Below are positions 35,342 through 47,012 of a stretch of 64,000 nucleotides of DNA, one piece after another. The position numbers and the translations under genes are program-made. The stretch covers positions 62,001 through 126,000 of the forward strand of contig MU623394.1 of assembly GCA_025201765.1 (NCBI GenBank). The letters are read 5' to 3'. A model generated the notes under the pieces. It was given only the letters and a program-made list of their open reading frames with translations, ran no database searches and was not told where the DNA came from. How positions within the stretch are numbered: position 1 is the stretch's first letter; every line of letters starts with the position of its first letter. This DNA is from Daldinia sp. FL1419. Its lineage: Eukaryota; Ascomycota; Sordariomycetes; Xylariales; Hypoxylaceae.

Positions 35342-38221
35342 TTAAGGCCCAGGACTCATCGGATCCCCGACGCTACCAGTTCCGATACTACCACTGCTAG
35401 GACTATCCGTACCATCACTCATCGCTCTGCCGTTAACATTGCTACGAGGGCCGGTGGGTGTAGGAAACTCGAGACCAAGAGACGTTCCGGACTTCCCGAT
35501 ACTTCCTCGGACCGTGCTGCGTCCTTCATTTTCAGCTGTGCTACTCTGCGTAAAACCGGATACATCACTAAGCATCGATGAAGAACGCCCTCGAGCCTTG
35601 GCCATAGGTAGTTGGATATTTAGCGCTGTAGTTCCCTGAGGTACGAAACCTGGGGCAAGAGGCGATGGGCCCCAAAGGGATGAATTATACAGGCTATTAT
35701 TCCAGGCAGCCGTAGCATCGTAAGGAGCTGAGCTGGCCGTACTTGGTTGGACTTGTGGCGCCGAACTCGGAGATGAAAACGGAGCAGAAGCATCAGGGAA
35801 GTCGTAAGGGGTTGCATAGGCGTAGGCTGCTTGCTGCGTATGGAACGAGTCCAGCTGCGTTTTCAGTGTCTCGTTATCTCGTTCCTTATTGTATATAGCA
35901 GCTTCGATTTCATTGATCTTGGCATTGAGATCCTGCTCCACTTTGGCGATGTCGTTCTCGTACGTCTCCCGAGCCTGTCGCCGCCTCTCTGCTTCATCAA
36001 GTCCACGGGCATTTGCATCGGCAATACGTGCATGCTCACCATCGACCTTGGCAATACGGTTGCTGATTTTGTTGCGTTTTGCCTGCAGACCTGTTTTTTC
36101 CTCTTGCAGGGCCTTAATACCACGGTCGACGGATGCCTTGAAACTCTTAAAAGCCGCTACTGCGCCATCATATTTAGCCTTTTCGTTAGTCCACGCGGAC
36201 TGCTTAGCCTTCCATGCTGACTTCAAGGATTCGGGAATGCACGCAAGCTCTTTCAATTCCGTCTCGAGGTTGATGACTGCTTGTTCGGCCTGTTTGTGTT
36301 GGGTAGTATTCTGCTGGATCTTTTGGCGCAACTTATCGTCACCCGTGCCAGCTGACTGGACTGCTGCAGAGAGCTTTTCATTGTCTTTCTTCATAGCATT
36401 TACTTTTCGATGGAACTCCTTGCGCAAAGCCTTTTGTCGAGTCTTTTCCTCTGCTAATTTGCTTTCAGCTGCGGCAATGGAGGTCTTGAGGGTTGTAATG
36501 GGTGAATCAGGCCGAAGAGACCGCTGGCCGGCGGGCTTCGAAGTGCTAGAGTCCACATCTGCCGACTGAGCTTGCGTGGTCCTAACACTTGTTGAAAACA
36601 AAACCTCATGGGTTGTTGTACTAACGAATTCGCACTCGTAGTTGGACATAGGGGTAAGCCCATAGATATCGCCGCTCCACCGTGTTCCCTGACTAATATC
36701 TGCCTCAGAATCATGTACTGGCACCATTCGAGTAGGTTGCCAAACTGCATTATTAACTCTGACATAAAAGGGCTTCGAAATATCCATCCTTGACCCGTCT
36801 TGCGCAACCCCGGACACAGAGGTGCTGAAAAAATGACTGGTGCTGAAACACACTTCATCACAACCAACGTACGTAATCCAAATCTGCTCGGGTTCAGTGT
36901 TGAATGGGGCATTTCCCAAATTATGAATGTCAGTAGCATTAGAACCCGCAGATTCCGCCGCGGCATGGGTAAGTTCGTATTCTTTCACAACGACTATCTT
37001 AGTACTCGCTAGAGCTGCCCAGAGCGGTTGTCGATTCCGAATCTGGGCACTTTGTTTTCTTTTCTTTTTTGTAGTTAACGCTGTTGAATTTTGGAGAGAA
37101 GCGGTATCGCTATCCGGGGTTGAAAATCCGGCATCGTTTTCTGCGGTGTAAGATTTCCCTGCCTCAGGGTCGGCGGCGTTCTGAGCTAGAATATCACGCC
37201 TCTCTCGCCTCAAATACCAATCGCGTATGTACTTAACTAGACCCTGCGTCAAAATATGAATTGCCAAAATGCTCTTAACCCAGCCAAACCATCCCGTTTG
37301 TACCTTATCATAACCGCGTATAGACTCTAAAGATTCAAGCGGATCGTCAATGTCAGGTGTCATGAAGCGGCTTGAGCCAAGGAGATACCCTATGGGGGAG
37401 TATTTCATCTTGGTGTGACGCAGTATGTGAGACAACAGGATCATGCTTAAGCAGATAAGAGTGTTTTTCATAGAGCCGCCGTCTCTTGAGCTTGAACCGC
37501 CACCAAGTCCTAAAGCAATAACCATTTGTGCCAAATCGAGGATGACGTGCTGAACCGGGCCCCATAAAAATAGCCAAAGCAGGAGCACAATACCGTCGAC
37601 GCATATGACAGTCGCCAGAGAAGGGGTACCTAGATTCCATTCGAATACATCGCTAAACGTCAGGCCATTGCTGGTCACAAAAGTAAGTAAGGTGAAAAGC
37701 ACGTAAATGCAAGACAAAGCCAGCGGAGGGATTTGCATTAGGATGATAAGAATAGCGATAGTGTCTTGTAAAGGGCACGACCGGAGGACGGTTAGAGCAA
37801 AGTCAACACCAAGCGGGCCAGGATCACGGTGAACGTTGGAGTTCTTGGTAGCGTTGACGTCGATTTGGCGATGATTCTCTTCGATATGGCCATTTCCAAG
37901 ATGAGAATTATACGATTCAGAAGACGAGGACTCGGAATAACCACCAAGCGAGCCTCTCCTCAGCGACTCGGTGGTCCTGTTTTCTACGGGCATTTCGAGA
38001 GGTTGCTTGGAGTAGCCGTTCGCACAGGGGGGTGGTGTTGGCGGGACAGGGGGGATAGCCGCATCGTCGTCAGACTGCTTTGCGATGCCATCAATATGGC
38101 CCTGGCTCTTCTGCTTGGAAACGCGCTTCCCCGGGCCTACCAACCCATTCTCTTGTTGCTTGGTATCGCGATGGTTCGAAGCACCGTGCTGTCGCTTTAC
38201 CGATGCTGAAGCGCGAGGCAT
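35342..38221 (-). CDS. acrB: AcrB-like ubiquitination-network membrane protein
   Basis: A single-exon protein of 959 residues from the ATG at 38221; the longer frame to 38275 starts at TTG. The order of features fits Aspergillus AcrB, a protein linked genetically to the CreB/CreD ubiquitin network and to acriflavine resistance. The N-terminus (MPRASASVKRQHG) is hydrophilic. A membrane block of several helices follows (TIAILIILMQIPPLALSCIYV, VDGIVLLLWLFLWG, NTLICLSMILLSHIL). Then comes a beta-rich segment (residues about 425-570), a long coiled coil rich in Ala, Lys and Glu (KLAEEKTRQKALRKEFHRK), and a disordered Pro/Ser/Gln tail. It probably sits in an internal membrane with the coiled coil in the cytosol. 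The role follows from homology, not from this sequence. Confidence 0.75.
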   Translation of the reverse strand: MPRASASVKRQHGASNHRDTKQQENGLVGPGKRVSKQKSQGHIDGIAKQSDDDAAIPPVPPTPPPCANGYSKQPLEMPVENRTTESLRRGSLGGYSESSSSESYNSHLGNGHIEENHRQIDVNATKNSNVHRDPGPLGVDFALTVLRSCPLQDTIAILIILMQIPPLALSCIYVLFTLLTFVTSNGLTFSDVFEWNLGTPSLATVICVDGIVLLLWLFLWGPVQHVILDLAQMVIALGLGGGSSSRDGGSMKNTLICLSMILLSHILRHTKMKYSPIGYLLGSSRFMTPDIDDPLESLESIRGYDKVQTGWFGWVKSILAIHILTQGLVKYIRDWYLRRERRDILAQNAADPEAGKSYTAENDAGFSTPDSDTASLQNSTALTTKKKRKQSAQIRNRQPLWAALASTKIVVVKEYELTHAAAESAGSNATDIHNLGNAPFNTEPEQIWITYVGCDEVCFSTSHFFSTSVSGVAQDGSRMDISKPFYVRVNNAVWQPTRMVPVHDSEADISQGTRWSGDIYGLTPMSNYECEFVSTTTHEVLFSTSVRTTQAQSADVDSSTSKPAGQRSLRPDSPITTLKTSIAAAESKLAEEKTRQKALRKEFHRKVNAMKKDNEKLSAAVQSAGTGDDKLRQKIQQNTTQHKQAEQAVINLETELKELACIPESLKSAWKAKQSAWTNEKAKYDGAVAAFKSFKASVDRGIKALQEEKTGLQAKRNKISNRIAKVDGEHARIADANARGLDEAERRRQARETYENDIAKVEQDLNAKINEIEAAIYNKERDNETLKTQLDSFHTQQAAYAYATPYDFPDASAPFSSPSSAPQVQPSTASSAPYDATAAWNNSLYNSSLWGPSPLAPGFVPQGTTALNIQLPMAKARGRSSSMLSDVSGFTQSSTAENEGRSTVRGSIGKSGTSLGLEFPTPTGPRSNVNGRAMSDGTDSPSSGSIGTGSVGDPMSPGP

Positions 38222-38953
38222 ACGCTCGCGTAATACTGACCCGACCCGAAAGCTTGTTCCGAGCCAGTCAGTCAACCGAAGGCGACGATGACAACACCGG
38301 GTCCACTTTCCTCTGCGGTTTGAGGCGACCGAACTCGAACGGGGGGTAGGAAAGAGGTGAGGTTGAACGCAGCGAACAGTCTCGGAGTAGTAGTCATAGG
38401 AAATTATCCCGGAGGCGGAAAAAATAGAGACGAAAAGTTAGGAGGCTGTCGCCGTCATGCGCTACGATTACTCCGACGAACCAAGTTAAAATAACTCTAA
38501 ATGTAAAAATTTTAAGTTGAGATCTTTAAAAATATCGATCCGAAGTTCAAGACGGGAAGACTACCGAAAGTGTAGGCTCGGATGGGAGATGTGGGAAATC
38601 GTGGGATTGGATTTAGTCAAGACGGGAATTGCTTGGTGGGAGAAAAAGGAACAAAAACGCAATACGACGGTGCAGTTGTGAACGAAAGCATCTAACGGAT
38701 CTAATGTACCTATTGTACTACGAGAACCTACGATCGACTAAGTGGATTCCTTGTAAAGTACCCTAAGTACAAGAGCAAGGGTTCCACATACTGATTCTAC
38801 GAATAGAAATGGCACCACAATCCAAGTACAGTACAATAGTCGGAAAGGCGCAGTACAGTATGAAAAGTACAGTACAAACCATGGCTAGCACGCGAATGTT
38901 CTTGTACCTTGTTTTGCCCGCCGAGAGGTAGGCGCATGGTAGGCGGGCACATC

Positions 38954-39027
38954 GTACCTACCTAGGTACCTACCTACCTACTTCCTAGGTAGGTATGTAC
39001 CTAAGGTAGGTACCTAGGCAGGTATGG
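38954..39027. repeat. ACCTAGGT palindrome cluster
   Basis: Overlapping copies of TACCTACCTAGGTA and its near variants are packed into about 75 bp, on both strands at once because the unit is palindromic. The same unit is scattered elsewhere in the spacers. Confidence 0.7.
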
Positions 39028-39253
39028 TATAGAAATGCCTGCTAGCCCTAGATCAGGTCATTGAAACCTCTTTGCCTTAAGGTTCTTTCTCCCGTATAAA
39101 GCCCCTGTGTTACCTAAAGTATTCCATTAAATGTACCTACCTAGAGTAATAAATGGGAAGGTACAGCACAATTGTAACCTCCCGATGTTCTATTTCGGCC
39201 GTCCGGCGCTTCAGGGTCACCTCCTTACCAACTTAGCTCAGATCCACGAAATC

Positions 39254-39271
39254 CTTTTTTTTTTTTTTTTT
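39254..39271. repeat. Poly-T tract
   Basis: A run of about 18 T residues in intergenic DNA. Confidence 0.8.
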
Positions 39272-42104
39272 CAAGTGGCTACAATATTAGTAGTGTAAAT
39301 TTGCTGAGCAGAACTTCAAATTATGTAAGTGAACTCGGGACATACCAGGGCATACCAGGATTATACCGAACGCTTTGACAAATATAGTACAGATACAACT
39401 AGTATATACCGTACTAATATACCATCACCAGCCAACCAGCTTATACCCGTGGACCGACTACACCGGTGAAATTCCACTACCAATTCTGTCCATCTTACCT
39501 TTCGGATATTCCTCGTGAATTCTCAAACAAACTTGAGTAAAAATCAACTGGCTAGCCATCAACTATATCCAACGCTAACGTAGCTAAGTGTCGTGCATTA
39601 TTACATATGTACGCCTACGCTACCTACGGATCGCCATGGATCAATCAGTTGCTGCAAAGCTCCAACGTTCCATTATTGTAATGCTGACACCCGTTGCTAG
39701 CCCTCATGGCGCAGACGCAGGCGGCTTTACGCGTCAGTGTTGCTTACTTCTTCGGTACCTTTTAGTTGCTTATTGCTTCAGGTCGTCGATAAAGATAGTA
39801 GCATAAGTCAACCGTTGATCCTCAGGAATTGGGAATCCCTCGGTTTGAAGATCTCTTGAGGCCTTGGCAAACTCCCCCCAAATTGCTTGGCATAGACATC
39901 AGGCGCGCGGCCTGGCATGAAAGGACAAAAGAGATCAAGATATTCTAATCGATTACATACCTGATCACATCTCTTATGCGTTCCTTTTCAATAGAGTACT
40001 TCGCAGTATTTCTATCTAAGGCATCGCCTTATCGAGCCTTCGGCTTTCAAAATTCGTGGGGGAGACATAGAGACGCGTCATTGCTATTATAATACCTCAG
40101 GACTACCAATCCGCCTTCGGGAAGTCCTTCGGGTTAAATGTCAATTAACTACAACCAATGCGAAAGCTCGATGCGACCAAGTTATCGGTCATCAACAGTG
40201 ACGGGGGCCGTAAAGAAAATACACCATCAAACCCGGGGTGGCGGACTACACGTTAACGATCCTTTTCGCTGACTTGATAATCGATCCCGGGAAAAAAAAA
40301 TCGATATGGCTACTTTAACTGCTTAACCTAGGTGCCTCCTTCTTAAGCAGCCAAGGTAGCCATTCTAGCCACCGACGGATCCAATCGACCGGTTGATATG
40401 TCAGTGTGTAGTATAGATTCATACACAGTGGTTTCTTCTTCATTTGCCCCTCACGAGATCCCAAAATCTTGAATAAACCCCACATAACGGAGACGTTTGC
40501 GCGAAAATATTTACGGGTGCCGCCATTATCGACGTCTAGAACTCGGACAGCTCAGTGGGCAAACCCTTCCGTACAGTACATAGTATAGCAGATACTAATG
40601 TGATCCACCAACATACAGAAGTGTGACCCGTACGGCACGCTTCATCGCATGCACGTTTGATGAGCAGGGTTCCATCGTTGTAACGCTCATGATCGCACGA
40701 CGTGAAAGTCTTGAACAGTCTTTTAAAGGCTACCTAGGTTAGATATGAGCTTGTCCGGACATCTAACTTACATTTTAAACTACACGTCCTACTAATGTGC
40801 CCATGGTTTCTACAAGATTGGATAGGCCACGCTATTCAGATTTGTCTATTGGTCGTGCACTCACCGCAACACATCGTTTCCATCGCTCAGTAGACCAATC
40901 CGCTGTTTCTCGTTCCGATAACACATAAAATCCAATATATACGATATCAATCTGCTACGATAGCATCGCAACAAGACTTCCAACGCGGGGCTGTCCCCTA
41001 ATGCCTTGAAGATCATCGATGCGACTTGACAAGGTTGATCTTGGCCAGGTACAGTACAAAGCACTCATCCTTTCACTCCAGGAACCGCAGGTACTTGAAA
41101 TACCGACCTGCTACTGGCTAAGGCTAGAGTCTATGAGCCAATTCCAGGGCGAGCAACCGCGCTGTTTGTGGAGAAGGGCGGAGTCAGCGAAAAGTCATGC
41201 AGCGTCTCTGCAGCCAGCGAGTGAAAAGAAAAATCGAACTTGCGCTGTCGATCACTCCCTATAAAGAGTACCGCTAACTTACATTCATTCTTACTCAAGC
41301 TATAATATTCATTTTATATCCCACTAGTATGAAAATTATGGTACATGGGCTCATTCACATAAACGTCGGCATACGAAGTATACCTATGTATGAAGAAGTA
41401 TGTAAAGTATAGCCCCTAATTTTGCTAACATGAAGGAATTTCTTCCTAGACCCTTTTTTTTTATTTTTTTTTTTAACTAGGGAATTCTTGTTTGGGGGGC
41501 AAAATTTGACATCAAATTACGCTAACAGACAATATCCGAGAACTGCTAGCGGCGAAGAGATCCTCAAAGACATAACTAACTAGGTACCTAAGGCATAGTT
41601 AAACATACTCCGCGTTGCTTCTCTATTAGATTTCTCTCGGTTTATCGTCTCTGCGTTGTCGCAAAAAGCACGCGATTTCTTACCTGAAAAGCTTCGTGAC
41701 TGGTCGATCAAATACAGAATGGTGATGACGGAATGCAGCCAACCAATCCAATCACAGATTCTTTCTTATAAGATGTTTCACTAGCAAACAGTTGATCAGT
41801 ACTATGTACATCGCGCCCCCACACCACCAATTCCATAAGAGGTTAGATGAGAAAAAAGGATACCAATATCAATTTGGCGATCCTGTCGGCATTTGAGCGA
41901 CGGGTTGCCGAGAAATGATGCCTTCCCGCCCGCCCTCTTTACATAGTATATGTAGAATACATCAAGGTATGGATCTCAGTCAGAAAAAGTACGAAAGTAC
42001 CACGATTATTTTTCTTTTCTTTTTCCCCGAGGGTTAAACTCAACTAAGATATGCCATCCTGGGCTTTGTCGTACTAATCCATATACTTACCGATTAGGGG
42101 TTAT

Positions 42105-42148
42105 TATACTATAGTTATACTATACTACTATACTATACTATACTATAC
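42105..42148. repeat. TATAC/ACTAT microsatellite
   Basis: Imperfect tandem copies of a five-base ACTAT unit run for about 44 bp in non-coding DNA. Confidence 0.75.
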
Positions 42149-44415
42149 AGTAGTGAGTAGTGTAAAGAAGCCATCACGAAGATTTTGTTGCGCATCTTGG
42201 CTAATCCTCCCTTGCCGAAGCCCATTTTCCCGGTCATCACGATTGCGATGCCCACGCCAGTCTTGGATATGCTATGCGATTATACTCCTCACCGCCTATC
42301 TAATCCACCCCTCTTCCAACCAAGTATATTGAATTCTTGTAAGATACCAATTATCGATGCTTGCAAGCCAAGCATCGTTAACAATTCCGTCTCTTCCTAC
42401 ATATATGTAATATGACATGATCTCGGGATCTATGACACATAATTGCTTGAAATTAATGTATATCGCCAGAGTCATCACCATCCCGCAGTAACAAACAGCA
42501 ATCTCCAACCCACGTGGATGCGAATGCCGTCTCCGTCACATGGAATTTTTTGAGAACTGACAGCTCTTAAGAGACAGACGATACTTTCTCTCGCCCAGTC
42601 TACTCAAAATTTTCACATGCCTCTTCGAGACATCGCTACTATACATCCGCAATACGGATTCCGTTCTTAGAGTCGCGAGAGCCTCAAAACGAGCGGCCCA
42701 GCAAACCCATCCTTACTCGGATAGGCAGGTTAGCCTCCATAGCGCTCCTATGGATCCGTCTAGGCAAATAGCCTAACCTAGTTAAATGTATGTACATGCA
42801 CAGGACGGATACTATATAGGTAGGTAGGTATGTACGGAGTTGCGAAAAGCGGGTGGCTTGCATCTTCGAATACTCCCCAACCCAACTCCGCGCGCGCGAT
42901 ATTGCTCCGCTCAAGTAGGCAGGTAACGCAAGGCCGGTGCAGGAAGCTTTATTCAACGTCCTTGTCGATGCGGGGATTAAGCCGCAACTTAAGATGACGT
43001 AGATATATCAACGGCTATACCGACCTGTTATAGGTCGTAGAGTTTTCGCGACAATAACATCTCGAGATGGTTTAGCTACTCAGTAGGTATACGATATTCA
43101 TTCGTCTACCTCGGTATATTCTCCGTAGTTTCACAAATATCCTCTCATTAATCCTACGAAACAGCCCGTGACACGTTAGACACAGGACCGAGTAATAAGT
43201 CCAACTCGTGCGCCGTAGTACGTGCCATCCGCGGGCCATATTTACACGGCAGACAGTCAATTACAGCCCGAGGTTTCCTCAGAGCTGCATCGCGCTTAAA
43301 TCCTAGCAACAAGCTAACCTAGTAAGTGTCCAGTTGGCCTCGGTATCCAACGACACGGAGGCAAAGTATGGGTCCTCGAGTACCTATGTTTACCCCTTAT
43401 TCGAGTACCCACCGCATTCCTCAGGTCATGACTAAGGGGGGGGCAACGGTATATGGGGAAGACTCGTAGATAAGACACGTCAATGACTCGAATGCCTTGG
43501 ACGCGCATATTAACTTTAACTTTAACCTTAAACCTTACTGTACGGGTGCAGGAAACTAGGTTAATAAGTTAACGTAGTTGGTATTAGCGAGGAGGCCGAG
43601 TTGCTAGGTATTCTAATAATAAGGATACTTGATTTGACAGTTCCATCGGATAAGAGGTGATTACGCCAGCCTTTACCATCTAATCTAGCCTAGGCCATTG
43701 CAAGCGTATAGCTTCAGTGCTAAATGCGGCCTCGAGTTTATTAACCGGGGGCTTCGTTCTCGATCCATCAAAGCACACCAGTCTAAATAAGATCCTGATA
43801 GCGATTCTTTATCGTGTCACGGTTATCTGCCCAGCTCTAAGGAGTCTTCGTGCGCCGTCACGTTAGAAGGTAGTTAGAAGTAAATTAACGAAGGCATATG
43901 CACAATTCATGGAGGCATTTGTAAACAGTACATCCGACCATACCCCTTACATCTGTGGTAGGAACCTAATAATTAAATCATGTTCGAATTCAGCTCTATC
44001 GACTTAGGTTCAGGGGCCTGCGTTCACAAGTCCTTATTAAAATACAAATTTTAGACTTGTACCCCTTTGACTTGGGAAGCCCCGAAGTTTGCGGGAGGTT
44101 TGCGAGGTATAAATGTGTTTACTCTGCTTTTCTACGTAAGAGCGATGTTGACAGCAGCTTCAAATCCGACACGGCATGCTTTCGAGCTACTGTGTGGGTG
44201 AAAATCTTCGTTGCATATATTAGAAATACATCATAGATGCTCGCTACATCACACATGCCGCACATAAACCGCAATAATGAAAAACCGGCCAGAATAACCT
44301 CTATGCTTCGTGTCTAGGTAATCAACCGCGAATATCCAATAATCCAACCGGTAAACGCCAAACCGGAAATGCTGTGCACTATTCAAACCAATGATCCACC
44401 ATCCTAGTTAATGCT

Positions 44416-45443
44416 TCACTTGTGGCGCTTGGGCAAGTATCTTACTTGAGACGCGCAATTACCCTCACTGCCCTTAAAGCTGTCCTTGGCCGGTACAAAG
44501 TCTCCGCTCTGTAAGCTGCCTTTCACGAAGTACACGTACCAGGCCTCGTGGAGAACATTGTGATGCCGGCCGGTACACTTTAGGATGACTCGACCGCCAC
44601 TGAATTCCTCAAGCGTAGATTGTATCTTGGCTAGGGAGTACGTCTTCTTGTAGTTGGGCTCGATGCCGACATTAGATAAGGCCCAGTACGTGTCCAACAT
44701 CTTGAATAAGCTGAAGGCGCGAACAAAGTAGTCGACAACCTCGAGTCCTGGCGTGTAGTTTTCGCCGTAGCAGTTAGGCGCGAGGGTGTTGATGCATGTG
44801 GCGTGCTTGTTGTATTCGTGAGCCCATAGGTGGTCATTCGTGCCACTGCATCGCTTGGTTAGCATTGCCCGGTGCGTTTCATGGCTTTCTGATCTTTGGT
44901 AACATACTAGTTCGCAATCCAGTAGCGATTCATATCTGCGAGTAAGTCTGCCTGATCATAATGTTCTAGCACCTTGCTGATGTTGTTAAACTGGGGCGCC
45001 ATTCCACAGAATTGGTCGTAGGATCCATCGCAAAGATCCGGCCTGTAGGAATAGAGCAATGATTAATTGACTGCCGCAAAGACACTCATATATGTAGCAA
45101 GATGGCCATACCATAATCCATGTAGGGTCCAGTCCTCCTCGCTCCCTCCGACGTGAGTCTTCTCATCCCAGAACTGCGTAAGTAGCAGACGCCCACCAGG
45201 GTGGATGAAACAACAAGAATCGGTGGCGGATGTGTTATGGCAGCTTACAGGTCCGTTGATGGGACAAGACGGCGTACCTGTGAGTGGATCATAAGGTGTG
45301 ATGCCGTTGTCGACTTCGATAGGAGCTTGCGGACCAGGAATCGCGAGTGGGTTTGGAATGTTGGGAATACTAAGCGGAAACTGGGAGACTAGGTTGTTCG
45401 CGTAAGTTAATATAGATCGTAGAGATGTGATATAAGGCGCCAT
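44416..45443 (-). CDS. RNase T2 family ribonuclease, three exons
   Basis: Exons are 45443-45112, 45042-44908 and 44845-44416, with introns of 69 and 62 bp (donors GTATGG and GTATGT). The protein has 298 residues. Splicing reconstructs both catalytic boxes: CAS1 in WTLHGLWPD (His108) and CAS2 in HLWAHEYNKHATC (His165, Glu166, His170). Paired cysteines (CPINGPVSCHN, SCCF, LCDG, QFC) fit RNase T2 disulfides. The usual HGTC at the end of CAS2 is HATC here. The N-terminus (MAPYITSLRSILTYANNLVS) is only weakly signal-like, so either it is a poor signal or an upstream exon is missing. Such enzymes cut single-stranded RNA and are usually secreted or vacuolar, where they recycle RNA. Confidence 0.9.
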
Positions 45444-46205
45444 TTTTGCGAAAGCTCCTGGTAGAGCTATCGATGATAAAAATGTAGGGTAAGAGGATGA
45501 AGGAGTATCATTTGATTTATGTATGGATGAGATTGACGGAGCTTAAAGCCGTTTGAAGGGGGTTTACGTAGGTACGTAGGTAGGTACCTCTTATCACCAT
45601 GTAGGTATGTATTGTCACCCTTATCGCAACTAGGTAATACATAGGGGGTGAAGTTGTCTGACGTTAGTGGAGGGTATGGAGGGGTTTGAGAGCCAACCAT
45701 AGCATCCCATTGGCTTAATCAACTTTAAGCTACAGCCCTACCAATAGACCCCTGGTACTAACGTATTGTACCCTTGAATTTATCGAGATTTAACTTGAAG
45801 CTTCACATCACGTTCTAAATACCAAGTTCCCTATTCGACAAGGCCAAACATTATTGGAGCCGGTCATCGTCACGCGCCACGAGACATAAGCAGGCATCAA
45901 GATGCTCCGACTAGCTTCCATCAAAAGTAAAGACGACTATGAATTATTAGGTAATTCGGTATTTGAATTGTTCAAGCAATAAGTTGAACATGAGGTGAGG
46001 TAACGCGAATCAAGATATAAGCGCACAAACAAATCCTGCTAAGCCATAAGGATACCTTCCTATCCTAGAGGTCCGGGTATCATGCCGTAGTGGTCATATT
46101 GCTGACCTAAACGCCGACTCGTCAATCAAAAATGATAGAGACGTAGGTCAAACTATCCGAAACAACACTTCAAAGAAACAAAGAAGACAGGAAGATCCAA
46201 ATCAA
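45444..46205. other. Spacer
   Basis: About 760 bp; the promoter side of the RNase T2 gene and the 3' flank of the next gene. TACGTAGGTAGGTACC lies near 45573. No gene is visible. Confidence 0.4.
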
Positions 46206-47012
46206 TCAAACTGCTTCCCAATCCATTGCATCCACAATAAACTCCCAATCTTTCTCTTCGGTGGCATCGCTAGAATTGTTCATTGGCTTGCCTCCGCGCT
46301 CAACGAGATATTCCAGGGTCAACGCGTGTGCACGTTCTATTGCGGCAAGAATCGTTTGCACGATAAGGTCCAGATTATAAGCTGATAAAGGAGCGGGCGG
46401 AGGTGATGGCGAGTCCGCTTCGTCGATGTTCTTCCAACGATTACGGAGGTCTTTAGCTTGCGACAGCTGTTTTCGAACATCAGCAGCCCCGAATATGACA
46501 CTGAGGGGATTTCTCGAGTCCTCAAGCGCCTTAAGAACATTTGCATGGTATCGGTGCTGACCGCCTCCCGAGCTGCCGTATAGCGTGAAAACGCCGTTGA
46601 TTTTGGCGCCATGATTCTTTATCACGATCCCGAAAATGCCCATTAGACGGACCAGGGCTCGCTCGATAAGCATATAAAATTCATGGAAATCCAACTTGAA
46701 TTGAATCTCGTAGGCTTCTAATTGAGGCAGCGGCGTATCGGCATCACCTATAGCCATGCGATATCCCTGCTTAAGGAATGGCATTTTCCAATTGAGCCGA
46801 GCGACAATCTTGAGGAATCGAAAGAACTCATATTCGGGCATGGGTTCATCTTCGGACGAGCCATTCTGAGAAAGGAGTCTGTCAGATTTGGGGTGGGTTA
46901 ACGATTGGGTCGACGAAGTGTGTGTAGAGTTTCGACGGCGACTTCGGGATTTATGCACGCAATAATTATTTGTCGCCGATGCCCATCGCGATGAATCTAG
47001 TCCGCCGGGCAT
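46206..47012 (-). CDS. Conserved fungal protein of unknown function
   Basis: 268 residues from the ATG at 47012, beginning MPGGLDSSRWA, an N-terminal pattern I associate with uncharacterised ascomycete proteins. The frame upstream has no ATG. Residues 1-50 are basic and Ser/Thr/Arg-rich, perhaps disordered. The rest is helical and charged (EFFRFLKIVARLNWKMPFLK, FHEFYMLIERALVRLMGIFG, and a Pro-rich linker SPSPPPAPL). The last helix ends in an acidic tail (EEKDWEFIVDAMDWEAV). No signal peptide, membrane helix or catalytic motif is visible. Function unknown. Confidence 0.75.
   Translation of the reverse strand: MPGGLDSSRWASATNNYCVHKSRSRRRNSTHTSSTQSLTHPKSDRLLSQNGSSEDEPMPEYEFFRFLKIVARLNWKMPFLKQGYRMAIGDADTPLPQLEAYEIQFKLDFHEFYMLIERALVRLMGIFGIVIKNHGAKINGVFTLYGSSGGGQHRYHANVLKALEDSRNPLSVIFGAADVRKQLSQAKDLRNRWKNIDEADSPSPPPAPLSAYNLDLIVQTILAAIERAHALTLEYLVERGGKPMNNSSDATEEKDWEFIVDAMDWEAV

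Larger units (their letters stand above)
38222..44415. other. 6.2-kb gene-poor region
   Basis: No frame above 100 codons looks protein-like. Contents include three copies of a GTACAGTA element (38826-38876), a dense ACCTAGGT palindrome cluster (38954-39027), poly-T at 39254-39271, poly-T near 41453-41473, and an ACTAT-type microsatellite at 42105-42148. Nothing resembles an intact transposon. Confidence 0.45.
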
